Source: Paenimyroides baculatum (GTDB taxonomy: Bacteria; Bacteroidota; Bacteroidia; Flavobacteriales; Flavobacteriaceae). From it: DNA of 64,000 nt. The translations under genes and the position numbers were made by a program. How positions within the stretch are numbered: position 1 is the stretch's first letter; each line of letters starts with the position of its first letter. The notes under the pieces were generated by a model. The model did not search any database. It was not told where the DNA came from and saw only the letters and a list, made by a program, of their open reading frames with translations. Below are positions 54,469-62,386 of this stretch, one piece after another. Location: NCBI RefSeq assembly GCF_008629655.1, contig NZ_VWSG01000004.1, forward strand, positions 62,001 through 126,000, in the 5' to 3' direction.

Positions 54469-55572
54469 GTGTTTAAAAAATTTGTTTCGGCAAATAAAAA
54501 AGCGCTCCAAAAATTCAAAAGAAATTCTTGGGGCGTTTTTTCATTAGTCTTTATCGTGGTTTTAAGTCTGTCTGCATTATGTGCCTATATTATTGCGCCC
54601 GATAACACCATGAATGCAAACAACGGCGATGTTTCTATAAGCACGCAAAAACCCGGCTTTACCGTTAAAACAATCAATATTCCGTTGGGTAATAAAAACA
54701 AATCATCGGTTTTTGATTATTTTACAGGCGAAGAAATTAAAGAGCAGTTTATTCCTGTTTTGTCTTACGCTTTTAAAGGCGACACCCTTTATTACAAAGA
54801 ATTTTCGGTTGATCCATCTACTTCACAAACCAAATACGTGCTTACTAATGTATTTCCCGATACTGATCAAAAATCGATAGAAGAAAACCATATTAAAACA
54901 AAAAAATATCTTTTGGGTACCGATAATCAGGGGCGCGATTATTTAAGTCGTTTACTGGTTGGTGCACGCGTTTCGCTGGCAATTGGATTTGTTGCCGTAT
55001 TTATTTCACTGATTATTGGAATTACATTAGGAGCACTTGCCGGTTATTTTGGCGGAAAAACCGATGCTTTTATTTTATGGCTCATCAACGTAATATGGTC
55101 TATCCCTACCCTTTTGCTGGTTATCGCAATAACCTTGGCGTTAGGAAAAGGATTTTGGCAGGTATTTATTGCCGTTGGTTTAACCATGTGGGTTGAAGTT
55201 GCCCGAGTGGTTCGCGGACAAGTTATGAGCGTAAAACAAATGCAGTATGTAACCGCAGCCCGCGCATTGGGTTTCTCTGACATGCGTATTATCTTTAAAC
55301 ACATTATACCAAATATCATGGCACCGGTAATTGTTATTTCGGCAGCCAATTTTGCATCGGCAATTCTGGTAGAAAGCGGTTTAAGCTTTTTAGGTTTGGG
55401 CGCACAAGTACCTGTACCAAGCTGGGGCGGAATGATTAAAGAACACTACAACTACATTATTTTAGGTAAACCGCATTTGGCATTAATTCCGGGCTTGGCA
55501 ATGTGCTTGGTAGTAGTTGCCTTTATGATGATTGGTAATGCGTTAAGAGATGCTTTGGATGTAAAGGGGTAG
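54469..55572 (+). CDS. Oligopeptide/dipeptide ABC transporter permease (DppC/OppC-like)
   Basis: This 367-residue inner-membrane permease starts at GTG (54469). Residues 15-45 form the OppC N-terminal helix, followed by an unusually long periplasmic stretch to about 150. The HTDNQGRD-type motif (LLGTDNQGRDYLSRLLVGARVS) and five TM helices follow, with the EAA loop ARALGFSDMRIIFKHIIPN that contacts the ATPase. The other subunits (binding protein, DppB, ATPases) are not next to it; in Bacteroidota such permease genes are often scattered. Confidence 0.9.
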   Translation: MFKKFVSANKKALQKFKRNSWGVFSLVFIVVLSLSALCAYIIAPDNTMNANNGDVSISTQKPGFTVKTINIPLGNKNKSSVFDYFTGEEIKEQFIPVLSYAFKGDTLYYKEFSVDPSTSQTKYVLTNVFPDTDQKSIEENHIKTKKYLLGTDNQGRDYLSRLLVGARVSLAIGFVAVFISLIIGITLGALAGYFGGKTDAFILWLINVIWSIPTLLLVIAITLALGKGFWQVFIAVGLTMWVEVARVVRGQVMSVKQMQYVTAARALGFSDMRIIFKHIIPNIMAPVIVISAANFASAILVESGLSFLGLGAQVPVPSWGGMIKEHYNYIILGKPHLALIPGLAMCLVVVAFMMIGNALRDALDVKG

Positions 55573-55609
55573 GTTGAATTGTAGAATAGTTTTTTAAATT
55601 ATACTTTAA

Positions 55610-56063
55610 ATGAATGAAACAAATATTTTCACTTTAATTACTGCATTAGGCGCCCCATTATTAGTATTCATTGGAGGTTTATTAAGTTGGTTTTTGAAAA
55701 ATAGAAAAGAGGATTGAAACCTACAATAAAATTCTAAACCCTTTTATAACACTTTTTGCAGCTAAAGAGAATCAAAAATTAAAAGATAAAGCTCTCGACG
55801 AAATCACTTCTGTAGAATATCGCAAAGCTGGATTTAATTTAATAACATTTGGTTCTGACGAAATGGTAAACGCATACAATGAAATGATGCAAGGATTTTA
55901 CAAAGATGAGGCTAATATAAATCCAACTGAAACAATGAGAAAATTCGGAAATTTTCTGTTAAGTATTAGAAAAGATATTTATAATAAGGAAACAAAATTA
56001 AAAGAATGGGATATGTTGAAATTTATGATAACTGACATTGATAATATCATTAAAAAAAAATAA
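55610..56063 (+). pseudogene. Frameshifted gene for a TM-anchored helical protein
   Basis: ATG 55610 opens a frame with one N-terminal TM helix (LITALGAPLLVFIGGLLSWF) that stops at TGA 55715-55717 after KNRKED. The next frame carries on without a stop (IETYNKILNPFITLFAAKEN, YRKAGFNLITFGSDEMVNAY) to the stop at 56063. Dropping one base near 55711 joins them as KNRKE-IETYNKI, giving 150 residues. An ATG at 55863 inside the second part would give only 66 residues. The mature part is helical, with conserved-looking acidic and aromatic positions. Family unknown. It lies at the start of a small accessory region. Confidence 0.72.
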
Positions 56064-56172
56064 AAACAGGTAAATCAACCTGAAGAAATATAAGGTTAGG
56101 GATAAAAACCAACATTAGCTTAATGCAGAGTCACTAAAATATTCAAATGAACATTTTATTAAATCTATAATA

Positions 56173-56565
56173 ATGGCAAGATCAGAAAAACTTGACCAAA
56201 TACTATACATTCTTCTTTGGGTTGAAAAAGAAGAACTTGATAGCAAAAAAATTTCAAAAAAAATTACAATGCCTTTTATAAATAGTGCTATTGGATTAGA
56301 GTTGGTTCCATGGGAAATGAAATCTTTACAAAATGAATTAATAGAAGAAGAATATGTTATTTTAGAAGGTATTGAGTTAAGAATTACTCCAAAAGGAAGA
56401 AAATTTATAACCAGAGAGCAAGGATTCAAATATTTAGATAAGAAAAATTCCCAAGAACAAATAATAATTGACAAAACAATTGAGAAATTTAAATATGATA
56501 AAATTAGTTTTTGCTTTTCAATTATTGCAATAATTATTTCACTAATCAGTCTTTGGTTAGGGTAA
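56173..56565 (+). CDS. Winged-helix protein with C-terminal TM helix, function unknown
   Basis: The 130-residue protein has a helical N-terminus and a wing-like segment (LIEEEYVILEGIELRITPKGRKFI, about 55-78) like those of small winged-helix regulators. A charged helix and one C-terminal TM segment (FSIIAIIISLISLWLG) follow. A membrane-tethered winged-helix protein could act as a sensor, but the domain could also mediate protein binding. It is AT-rich and sits between a frameshifted gene and a RAYT transposase. Confidence 0.65.
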   Translation: MARSEKLDQILYILLWVEKEELDSKKISKKITMPFINSAIGLELVPWEMKSLQNELIEEEYVILEGIELRITPKGRKFITREQGFKYLDKKNSQEQIIIDKTIEKFKYDKISFCFSIIAIIISLISLWLG

Positions 56566-56577
56566 AACCACCACGAT

Positions 56578-56600
56578 GGCGCGAGCATCTTGCTCGTGCC
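56578..56600. repeat. Left REP-like hairpin of the RAYT element
   Basis: An imperfect palindrome (GCGAGCA TCT TGCTCGT with GGC/GCC ends). Its first 22 bases recur as an exact inverted copy at 57194-57215 on the other side of the transposase gene. It is much more GC-rich than its surroundings. Confidence 0.85.
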
Positions 56601-56626
56601 AAATGCTAAAACCAATAAACAAAACC

Positions 56627-57178
56627 ATGAGCAGAAAATATAAATTTCACGAAAAAAATGGTGCTTATTTTATAAGTTTTGCAACTGTTTATTGGATTGA
56701 TCTTTTTACAAGAATAGCATATTTTGATATTATAATTAAAGCACTAGATTATTGCAGGACTAGTAAAGGAATGGAATTTTTTGGATACTGCATAATGCCA
56801 AGTCATATACATTTAATATTTCGTTCAGCAGACGAAAAACCATCAGAACTGATAAGAGATTTTAAAGGTTTTACATCTCGACAAATTATAAAGGCAATTC
56901 AAGAAAACAATCAGGAAAGTAGAAAAGAATGGATGTTATGGATGTTTGCTAAAGCAGGAGAAAAAAATTCGAATGTAAAAAATTATCAATTGTGGCAACA
57001 ACATAATCAAACAATTCAAATATGGTCATTAAAAGTATTTGAACAAAAATTAAATTATATACATCAAAATCCCGTAGAAAGTGGTTTTGTAACTGAACCT
57101 TGGGAATGGAAGTACAGCAGCGCAAGAAATTATTGCAATGATTTTGAGGGTATTTTAAAGATAGATATAAATCGTTAA
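56627..57178 (+). CDS. REP-associated tyrosine transposase (RAYT, IS200-like Y1 family)
   Basis: The 183-residue protein (from ATG 56627, MSRKYKFHEKNGAYF) has the Y1 transposase fold. The metal-binding HUH motif is MPSHIHLIF (about residues 57-65), and the conserved C-terminal region is KLNYIHQNPVESGFV with the catalytic Tyr in NYIHQNP. RAYT enzymes cut and join single-stranded DNA at REP hairpins. The gene is flanked by inverted REP-like hairpins. Starts further upstream would run through the left hairpin and are rejected. All key residues seem intact. Confidence 0.9.
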   Translation: MSRKYKFHEKNGAYFISFATVYWIDLFTRIAYFDIIIKALDYCRTSKGMEFFGYCIMPSHIHLIFRSADEKPSELIRDFKGFTSRQIIKAIQENNQESRKEWMLWMFAKAGEKNSNVKNYQLWQQHNQTIQIWSLKVFEQKLNYIHQNPVESGFVTEPWEWKYSSARNYCNDFEGILKIDINR

Positions 57179-57193
57179 TTAAATTCTACAATT

Positions 57194-57215
57194 GCACGAG
57201 CAAGATGCTCGCGCC
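57194..57215. repeat. Right REP-like hairpin of the RAYT element
   Basis: The exact reverse complement of 56578-56599 (22 bases). With the left copy it encloses the transposase gene in a unit of about 640 bases. Confidence 0.85.
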
Positions 57216-57237
57216 AGCGATAATAATTCAGAGCAAT

Positions 57238-57510
57238 ACAAATCGGGTCGGTAGCAACACAAATCGGATGCTACAAAATAAAAGCCGGGTGTTACAAAAT
57301 ACAAATCGGGTGCTACAAAATAAAAGCCGGGTGTTACAAAATACAAATCGGGTGCTACAAAATACAAATAGGGTGCTACAAAATACAAATCGGGTGTTGC
57401 AAAATACAAATCGGGTACTCCAAAATAGAAATCGGGTACTCCAAAATAGAAATCGGGTACTCCAAAATACAAATCGGGTCGGTAGCAACACAAATCGGGT
57501 GAGTACCACT
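57238..57510. repeat. 21-bp tandem repeat array, 13 units
   Basis: Thirteen consecutive 21-base units, mostly ACAAATCGGGTGCTACAAAA plus T, with variants (AAAAGCC..., ...GTACTCC..., ...GTTGC...). Units 1 and 12 share a special form (GGGTCGGTAGCAAC), so a 33-base stretch at 57235-57267 recurs exactly at 57466-57498, 231 bases (11 units) away. The unit length is a multiple of three and lacks in-frame stops in several frames, so long apparent ORFs exist on both strands, but no start, RBS or family supports coding. Confidence 0.9.
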
Positions 57511-57515
57511 TACCC

Positions 57516-57540
57516 AATAACAAACTGTTTTAAATTGTAG
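57516..57540. repeat. 25-base duplicate of the GH25 gene 3' end
   Basis: This stretch matches 59647-59671 at 24 of 25 positions. The second site is the end of the GH25 lysozyme gene, coding on the minus strand for YDLKQFVI. It suggests a duplicated or displaced gene fragment beside the repeat array. Confidence 0.6.
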
Positions 57541-57612
57541 TAATTACTCGCTGCGCAAAGTCACTCAATAATGCAGATTTAACTTCGTTTCATTCAATAA
57601 AAACTCAAAAAA

Positions 57613-58923
57613 ATGAAAACAAAAAATATTTTAATCACATTTCTATTATTGTTCTTTTGGGTTCACGCCACAAGCCAATCGTTATTACCTAAACTGCAGC
57701 AGATTTTTGGGACAGAAAATGTAGTTTCTGCTAACAGCAGTGTATTTAACGAGTATTATTACATAAACGTAAAGCAACCTATAGATCATACCGATACTAA
57801 TAAAGGCTATTTTTATCAACGGATTTTTCTGGGTCATAACAATACACAATCACCAACATTATTAGAAACTTCGGGCTACCAAATTCCACCATTTGTAACC
57901 ATAGACACGAAACTAGAATTAACTGAATTACTAAATGCCAATCAGGTTTATGTAGAGCACAGATATTTTGGTAAATCTGTTCCCGATGCTACAAATGCAT
58001 ATTTAACATGTAAACAAGCAAGCGGTGATTACCATAATATTCGTCAATTGCTGGGCAAAATTTATCCCAACAAATGGCTTTCATCGGGTACAAGCAAAGG
58101 CGGTTATGCTACACTTGCATACAAATATTATTATCCGAATGATGTAAATGCTTCGTTTGCTTACGTTGCTCCATTTCCTTTGGAAAAAGAAGACAAGCGT
58201 CCGGAAACATTTTTGGAGGAAAAAAGAAAAACAGAGGTTGGGAAAAGAATATTTGAGTACCAATTGTATTTATTAAAAAATAAAAAAGAATTAATGCCTG
58301 TTTTCGATAAAATGGTGAAAACCGCTGGCATGAATACAAAACCTCTCACAGACACAGAAATACTTTACGATTATGCTGTTTTAGAAATGGATTTTACTTT
58401 TTGGCAAAATGATCCCTCGATTCAAAATTTTGAAAGATATATTAACGAATCTTATGATTATTTGGTTAAAGAAGGATTTGTAACCCCTATTGAACTAAAC
58501 AATTTTGAAGATAAAATGGTCATTTATTTGTTAGACTGTGTACACGGCTTCACAGATCCAAACTATACACCACATTATTATCAGGCTTTTTCAGAAATGG
58601 GATATTACGGATACAATGAGAAGCCTTTCGAAAAATACTTGAAACAAAAGGATTACGCATTAGAAATTTTTGCCCAAAAAACAGTGACATATAATAGTGA
58701 CAACGCAAAAGCAATTAAAATTTTTACCGAAACCACAATTGATAAAATGATTTTTATTTACGGGGCAAATGACCCGTGGACAGCAACATCTGTAACTGTT
58801 CCACCAAAAAGTGACAATCTTTTATTGGTTCATCCTACGGCAAATCATTCGGTAGAGATTGGAGATTTTAGCGCTAAGGAAAAAGAAAAAATAATGGAAA
58901 GATTAAATTTTTGGTTAAAATAA
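57613..58923 (+). CDS. Secreted serine peptidase of the S28/S37 type
   Basis: The 436-residue product has a signal peptide (cut after HATSQS). It has an alpha/beta-hydrolase fold with YVEHRYFGKSVPD (about residues 114-126), typical of prolyl carboxypeptidase-like enzymes, and the nucleophile motif SSGTSKGGYATLAY (about 155-168). The C-terminal FIYGANDPWTAT and THANHS-type PTANHSVEI regions would supply Asp and His. It probably releases short peptides from N- or C-termini near proline, in line with the other peptidases here. A ParE toxin remnant follows in the same frame after its stop. Confidence 0.85.
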   Translation: MKTKNILITFLLLFFWVHATSQSLLPKLQQIFGTENVVSANSSVFNEYYYINVKQPIDHTDTNKGYFYQRIFLGHNNTQSPTLLETSGYQIPPFVTIDTKLELTELLNANQVYVEHRYFGKSVPDATNAYLTCKQASGDYHNIRQLLGKIYPNKWLSSGTSKGGYATLAYKYYYPNDVNASFAYVAPFPLEKEDKRPETFLEEKRKTEVGKRIFEYQLYLLKNKKELMPVFDKMVKTAGMNTKPLTDTEILYDYAVLEMDFTFWQNDPSIQNFERYINESYDYLVKEGFVTPIELNNFEDKMVIYLLDCVHGFTDPNYTPHYYQAFSEMGYYGYNEKPFEKYLKQKDYALEIFAQKTVTYNSDNAKAIKIFTETTIDKMIFIYGANDPWTATSVTVPPKSDNLLLVHPTANHSVEIGDFSAKEKEKIMERLNFWLK

Positions 58924-58935
58924 GTATCAGCAAAA

Positions 58936-59043
58936 GTGAAATCTCATTTTATTTTCTATAAAATAAATCAAAAAAATAATGAAATAGAAATCATTAGAAT
59001 TTTACACGAACAAATGGATATTGACGATAATCTTAATTATTAA
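58936..59043 (+). pseudogene. C-terminal remnant of a ParE/RelE-family toxin gene
   Basis: A 35-residue reading (GTG at 58936) runs KSHFIFYKINQKNNEIEIIR and ILHEQMDIDDNLNY to a stop at 59043. This is the conserved C-terminal strand and tail of ParE toxins (HxIFYxI...IEIIRILHExMD). The N-terminal two thirds of a toxin (about 60 residues) and any antitoxin gene are missing. The reading begins right after the peptidase stop codon, so the 5' part was lost by deletion or by arrival of the neighbouring DNA. Confidence 0.8.
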
Positions 59044-59097
59044 TTTTCCAGGTTCTTATTGATTTCGAATAAAAAAAGTTGAACCTTAAACTAAAAA

Positions 59098-59122
59098 AAG
59101 CGTAAGTAAAATCCTCACGCTT
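59098..59122 (-). terminator. Terminator of the lipoprotein gene
   Basis: A 9-bp stem with one mismatch (AAGCGTGAG / CTTACGCTT on the minus strand) is followed by a long T run. Confidence 0.75.
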
Positions 59123-59143
59123 AAAAATAATCTTGTTTCTAAA

Positions 59144-59581
59144 CTACTTTATAGTAAAACCTACCGGTGCTTTTAGCTGACCATAATCGTACATATTTAT
59201 GTAGATTGAAACAGTATCTGTTGAACCTTCCCACGTTACACGGTAATTATCTAACATTACTTTATCACCAATAAATGCTTTATCGCTTTTAATGGGACAA
59301 CAACTTCCGGCTCTGTAATAGCTAACTTCTTCACCGTTTGGTCCGGCTAATGCGTTTAAAAATCTGCGTTCGTTGATTGGTCCATCACTTGTATCTACAC
59401 CACCAACCTGTATAGGATTTTTTTCTGATAATCCATACGTTTTATCATTTGAAATATCTTTCAATAAAAAAGTGTCATTATCTAAAAGTTCGGTTTTAAC
59501 ATCTTTGAAAGCAGATGTATTTTTTGTAGAAGAGCAAGCTAAAATAGTTAAAGCGGCAGTACAAACTAATATTCTTTTCAT
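59144..59581 (-). CDS. Conserved flavobacterial lipoprotein
   Basis: The 145-residue product has a lipoprotein signal (LVCTAALTILACSS, Cys about 16). The mature part has the recognisable run YGLSEKNPIQVGGV, then ERRFLNALAGPNGEEVSYYR, then SCCPIKS, and ends YINMYDYGQLKAPVGF. From memory, close relatives occur across Flavobacteriaceae and are sometimes mislabelled as a phosphooctonate aldolase; nothing here resembles that enzyme. The adjacent Cys pair is notable. Function unknown. It has its own terminator. Confidence 0.75.
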   Translation of the reverse strand: MKRILVCTAALTILACSSTKNTSAFKDVKTELLDNDTFLLKDISNDKTYGLSEKNPIQVGGVDTSDGPINERRFLNALAGPNGEEVSYYRAGSCCPIKSDKAFIGDKVMLDNYRVTWEGSTDTVSIYINMYDYGQLKAPVGFTIK

Positions 59582-59640
59582 AATTAATGTTTATTTTTTA
59601 GTGTTGACAATATACAAAAAAGTTTAACATTTATTAAAAT

Positions 59641-60492
59641 CTACTGAATAACAAACTGTTTTAAATCGTAGCGGTCGCCTTTAAAAATATTCAAATCAAC
59701 TTTTGTTTCAATGCCGTTTACTGTGCCTTTATCGGTAAACTGCCAAAAATGCCAGTCGTCGTTCATTTTTTCGTTAAACAAACTGTATTTTGCAATCCAG
59801 ATTTTATATTCGGGAAAATGCTCTTTTAAATGATGTTCGTAAAAATTGGCACCCGAATAAATAATAGGCTTTACACCGTAATGTTTTTCTACAATAAGCA
59901 ACCAGTTTTTTAAACCTTCTCGCATTTTTTCTTTCGACTGTTCTTTTGGAAGTTCCTCAATATCCAACACCGGAAAAAAATCTCCAGGTTCTAAAGGGGT
60001 GTTTTTAATGAAGTTTAGTGCTTGTTGTGTACTATTTTCATCTGGTCGGTAATAATGATACGCACCACGAATCAACAATCTGCTTTTGGCCTTTTTCCAA
60101 TTGTACGTAAACTTGGCATCTACCCCATCGGTTCCCATGGTAGATCGTAAAAAAACATAATCAACCGCAAATTTTCCGTACAACGAATCAATTTCTTTCC
60201 AATCGATATCGTACTGATAATGCGACACATCAAATCCAAACAAATGATCGTTGTGCTTATCTAAAATCTCCATCGCTCGGAAATCGTGAACGGTTACTTC
60301 TTTGCTGTCTTCCTTCTTAAAAATTCGTTCATACAAATCGGTCACAAAATATCCGATTCCGTCACGGTAATGAAAAACCAAAAAAGCAAGAATAAGCAGC
60401 GTGTACGCCAAAACATGCCATTTCCATACGGCGACCTTTTTCTTTTTAGGTGCACGTTTGCGAACGTATTTTTTGGGTTTTGGAACTGCCAT
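59641..60492 (-). CDS. GH25 family lysozyme, membrane-anchored
   Basis: The 283-residue hydrolase cuts the glycan chain of peptidoglycan. A basic N-terminus (KPKKYVRKRAPKKKK) is followed by one TM helix (about 25-43) and a GH25 TIM-barrel domain (about 80-275): FGFDVSHYQYDIDW, VFLRSTMGTDGVDAKF, AYHYYRPDENSTQQ and the catalytic DIEE in FPVLDIEELPK. The anchor would place the enzyme in the periplasm. It starts 12 bases after the FAD oxidoreductase gene. The 3' end is partly duplicated at 57516-57540. Confidence 0.92.
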   Translation of the reverse strand: MAVPKPKKYVRKRAPKKKKVAVWKWHVLAYTLLILAFLVFHYRDGIGYFVTDLYERIFKKEDSKEVTVHDFRAMEILDKHNDHLFGFDVSHYQYDIDWKEIDSLYGKFAVDYVFLRSTMGTDGVDAKFTYNWKKAKSRLLIRGAYHYYRPDENSTQQALNFIKNTPLEPGDFFPVLDIEELPKEQSKEKMREGLKNWLLIVEKHYGVKPIIYSGANFYEHHLKEHFPEYKIWIAKYSLFNEKMNDDWHFWQFTDKGTVNGIETKVDLNIFKGDRYDLKQFVIQ

Positions 60493-60504
60493 TTTAGTAT
60501 CTGA

Positions 60505-61719
60505 TTAACGTTTAGATCGATCGAAACCAAACAATTCGGCACGAGGATCACCCTTACCCGTAATTAAATTACCGATAACCTGCGCCGCAATCATACTAAA
60601 CGTTATGCCATTGCCGCCGTATCCCAATGCAAAATACATGTTAGGTTTGTTTGGATACGTGCCAATATACGGCAGCCCGTCTGCGGTTGCACTAAAAGTT
60701 CCCGCCCAAGACATATCGGTCACAAAAGGAATTTCGGGAAACATTTTTTTGAATTTCTTTTCAAGAATCGTGGCTTTTTTTCGCAATGATTTATCGCGTT
60801 TATTGGGATTATTGAAATCTTCATCTTCGCCGCCAACAATAATGCGGTTGTCATTTGTGGTACGCATGTAAAGATATGGCTCTTTAGTTTCCCAAATCAG
60901 TGCGCGGTTTTTCCAAAGAAGTTTCTCGTCTAACGGATGAGAAACAATGGCAAAAGTAGTTAGCAGATCCATTACTTTTTTTGGAAGAAACTCGCCTGCT
61001 TCGTAACCTGCAGCAATAACCACATTTTTACAGGTGATTTTACTGCCGTGTTCTGTAACCAGTTCGTAACCAGATTCAGTTTCTACATAATCTTCAATCA
61101 AAGTATGCGAAAACAGCTGTAATTCCTTTTTTTGTAGGTAATGATCTAAAATATAAGTTGCTCCCTTGTAGCAATCAAGCTGGGCAGAAGTATCGTTATA
61201 CAAGGCTGCTTTTGCATCAATTCCTAAATCGGATTTTACAACATCTTGTTCTAAATATTCCATAGGAAGTCTGGCATTTTTTCGAGCGTTGAATTCTTTT
61301 TCCAATAACTTTTTACCGGATCTATCAGAAGCTAACAGATACGTTGGAACACGTTCGAAATCAGGATTTTTTCCTATTGATTTAAATACGCTTTCAACAT
61401 CGGTAATCGACTGTAAACAGCATTTATAGGCATCAACCGCCTGTTTTTCTCCGACTTTTTCGATCAAATCTACCAAAGGAACATCGATTTCATACTGCAA
61501 TTGCGCAGTTGAAGCCGCGGTGCTTCCGGTACCGATTGTTCGCTTATCAACCACGATACATTTAACACCCAAACTGCACAACGTATGCGCTACCAAAGCT
61601 CCGGTAATCCCCGAACCAATGATCACGGTGTGTGTTTCTATATTGTTTTTAAGCGGATTGAAATAATTGTAAAGTGGATTTAAAACCACCCAAAATGGCA
61701 TACCCGAATGCAAATCCAT
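60505..61719 (-). CDS. FAD-dependent oxidoreductase (DAO family)
   Basis: The 404-residue flavoprotein has the dinucleotide-binding fold near the N-terminus (TVIIGSGITGALVAHTL, about 34-50, then CIVVDKR), KNVVIAAGYEAGEF in the middle and the C-terminal GYGGNGITFSMIAAQV. It resembles the glycine/D-amino acid oxidase group, including members fused to Rieske domains, but here no Rieske CxH motifs are present. The substrate is unknown. It is co-directional with the lysozyme gene. Confidence 0.88.
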   Translation of the reverse strand: MDLHSGMPFWVVLNPLYNYFNPLKNNIETHTVIIGSGITGALVAHTLCSLGVKCIVVDKRTIGTGSTAASTAQLQYEIDVPLVDLIEKVGEKQAVDAYKCCLQSITDVESVFKSIGKNPDFERVPTYLLASDRSGKKLLEKEFNARKNARLPMEYLEQDVVKSDLGIDAKAALYNDTSAQLDCYKGATYILDHYLQKKELQLFSHTLIEDYVETESGYELVTEHGSKITCKNVVIAAGYEAGEFLPKKVMDLLTTFAIVSHPLDEKLLWKNRALIWETKEPYLYMRTTNDNRIIVGGEDEDFNNPNKRDKSLRKKATILEKKFKKMFPEIPFVTDMSWAGTFSATADGLPYIGTYPNKPNMYFALGYGGNGITFSMIAAQVIGNLITGKGDPRAELFGFDRSKR

Positions 61720-61744
61720 AAACTTTTATTTAAGTTGAATAAAT

Positions 61745-62311
61745 TTACCTAATTATGATGTGAAAACAACGTGACTGACGCTCTTTTACAAAATAAATTT
61801 TACCGCTTGCCTGATATTGCTTTAGAACTGTTTCAAGATGTTTTTCCAACTTTGCATTTGCACCTAGTTTGTGGTTAAAACGTACATACGAAATATCAAT
61901 TGCACCACCATAACTATGTGAACTATCATTAGAAGACGCGTTAGAATTTACACGTCGTAAACGCTTTTGATCAGCTTCGGTTCTGGTTAATGAGGTTACC
62001 ACAAAGAAATTTTGTCCGGCAGCCTTTACAAAATCTCGTGCCATGGCATTTAAAATAGTTCTGCCTTTAGGCACCAAATACGCATGGCTGTGGGTTAATT
62101 TATCGATACGATATCCGTAACCACGCTGTTTAATTGCTACCAATTTACCTTGCTTGGTTAATTTATTTAAATGCGCTTTGTCTTTTACCAAACCAACATT
62201 GTGGTTTTTAGCGGCATTTAAATGAGTGGTATATTCTTTAGACGGTTTTGTTTGGGCAAAAAACGTACAGGGTATCAATAATAATACTAGGGCAAAAATA
62301 ATACGGGTCAT
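61745..62311 (-). CDS. DUF5715-like exported protein (M15 peptidase-like fold)
   Basis: The 188-residue product has a signal peptide (MTRIIFALVLLLIPCTFFAQ). The core has SLTRTEADQKRL, SSHSYGGAIDISYVRF and a C-terminal CFHII, a His/Asp/His pattern like D-Ala-D-Ala carboxypeptidases of the M15 type (SxHxxGxAxD and a final His). It may cut peptidoglycan peptides, but the activity is inferred. The ATG at 62311 is used, because a good promoter (62329-62359) lies between it and the longer in-frame start at 62359. Confidence 0.82.
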   Translation of the reverse strand: MTRIIFALVLLLIPCTFFAQTKPSKEYTTHLNAAKNHNVGLVKDKAHLNKLTKQGKLVAIKQRGYGYRIDKLTHSHAYLVPKGRTILNAMARDFVKAAGQNFFVVTSLTRTEADQKRLRRVNSNASSNDSSHSYGGAIDISYVRFNHKLGANAKLEKHLETVLKQYQASGKIYFVKERQSRCFHIIIR

Positions 62312-62328
62312 TGAATTTTCTTTTACTA

Positions 62329-62359
62329 CAAAAATAATATTATTAATACGTAACGACAA
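62329..62359 (-). promoter_or_regulatory. Bacteroidota-type promoter of the DUF5715-like gene
   Basis: On the minus strand, TTG (62359-62357) is followed 20 bases later by TATTTTTG (62336-62329). It fits the consensus well and decides the start codon of the gene at 62311. Confidence 0.65.
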
Positions 62360-62386
62360 AATTAAGCGTTAAGGAATACCGAAAAT

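Noticed and set aside
55863..56063. Separate 66-residue gene
   Set aside because: It is the end of the frameshifted 150-residue gene starting at 55610.
56115..56615. 166-residue minus-strand ORF opposite the winged-helix gene
   Set aside because: Low-complexity hydrophobic shadow of an AT-rich gene; the plus-strand product has a more protein-like sequence.
56576..56626. Longer N-terminus of the RAYT transposase
   Set aside because: It would be encoded by the REP hairpin; family members start near MSRKYKF.
57238..57510. CRISPR-like array
   Set aside because: Units are directly adjacent with no unique spacers, and there are no cas genes nearby.
57179..57540. Long ORFs on both strands across the 21-bp repeats (heptad repeats such as VLQNTNR or YFVAPDL)
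   Set aside because: They result from a 21-base unit without stops; there is no start signal, no family, and three competing frames are equally open.
62312..62359. Longer N-terminus of the DUF5715-like protein
   Set aside because: A good promoter lies inside this stretch and the signal peptide starts at 62311.
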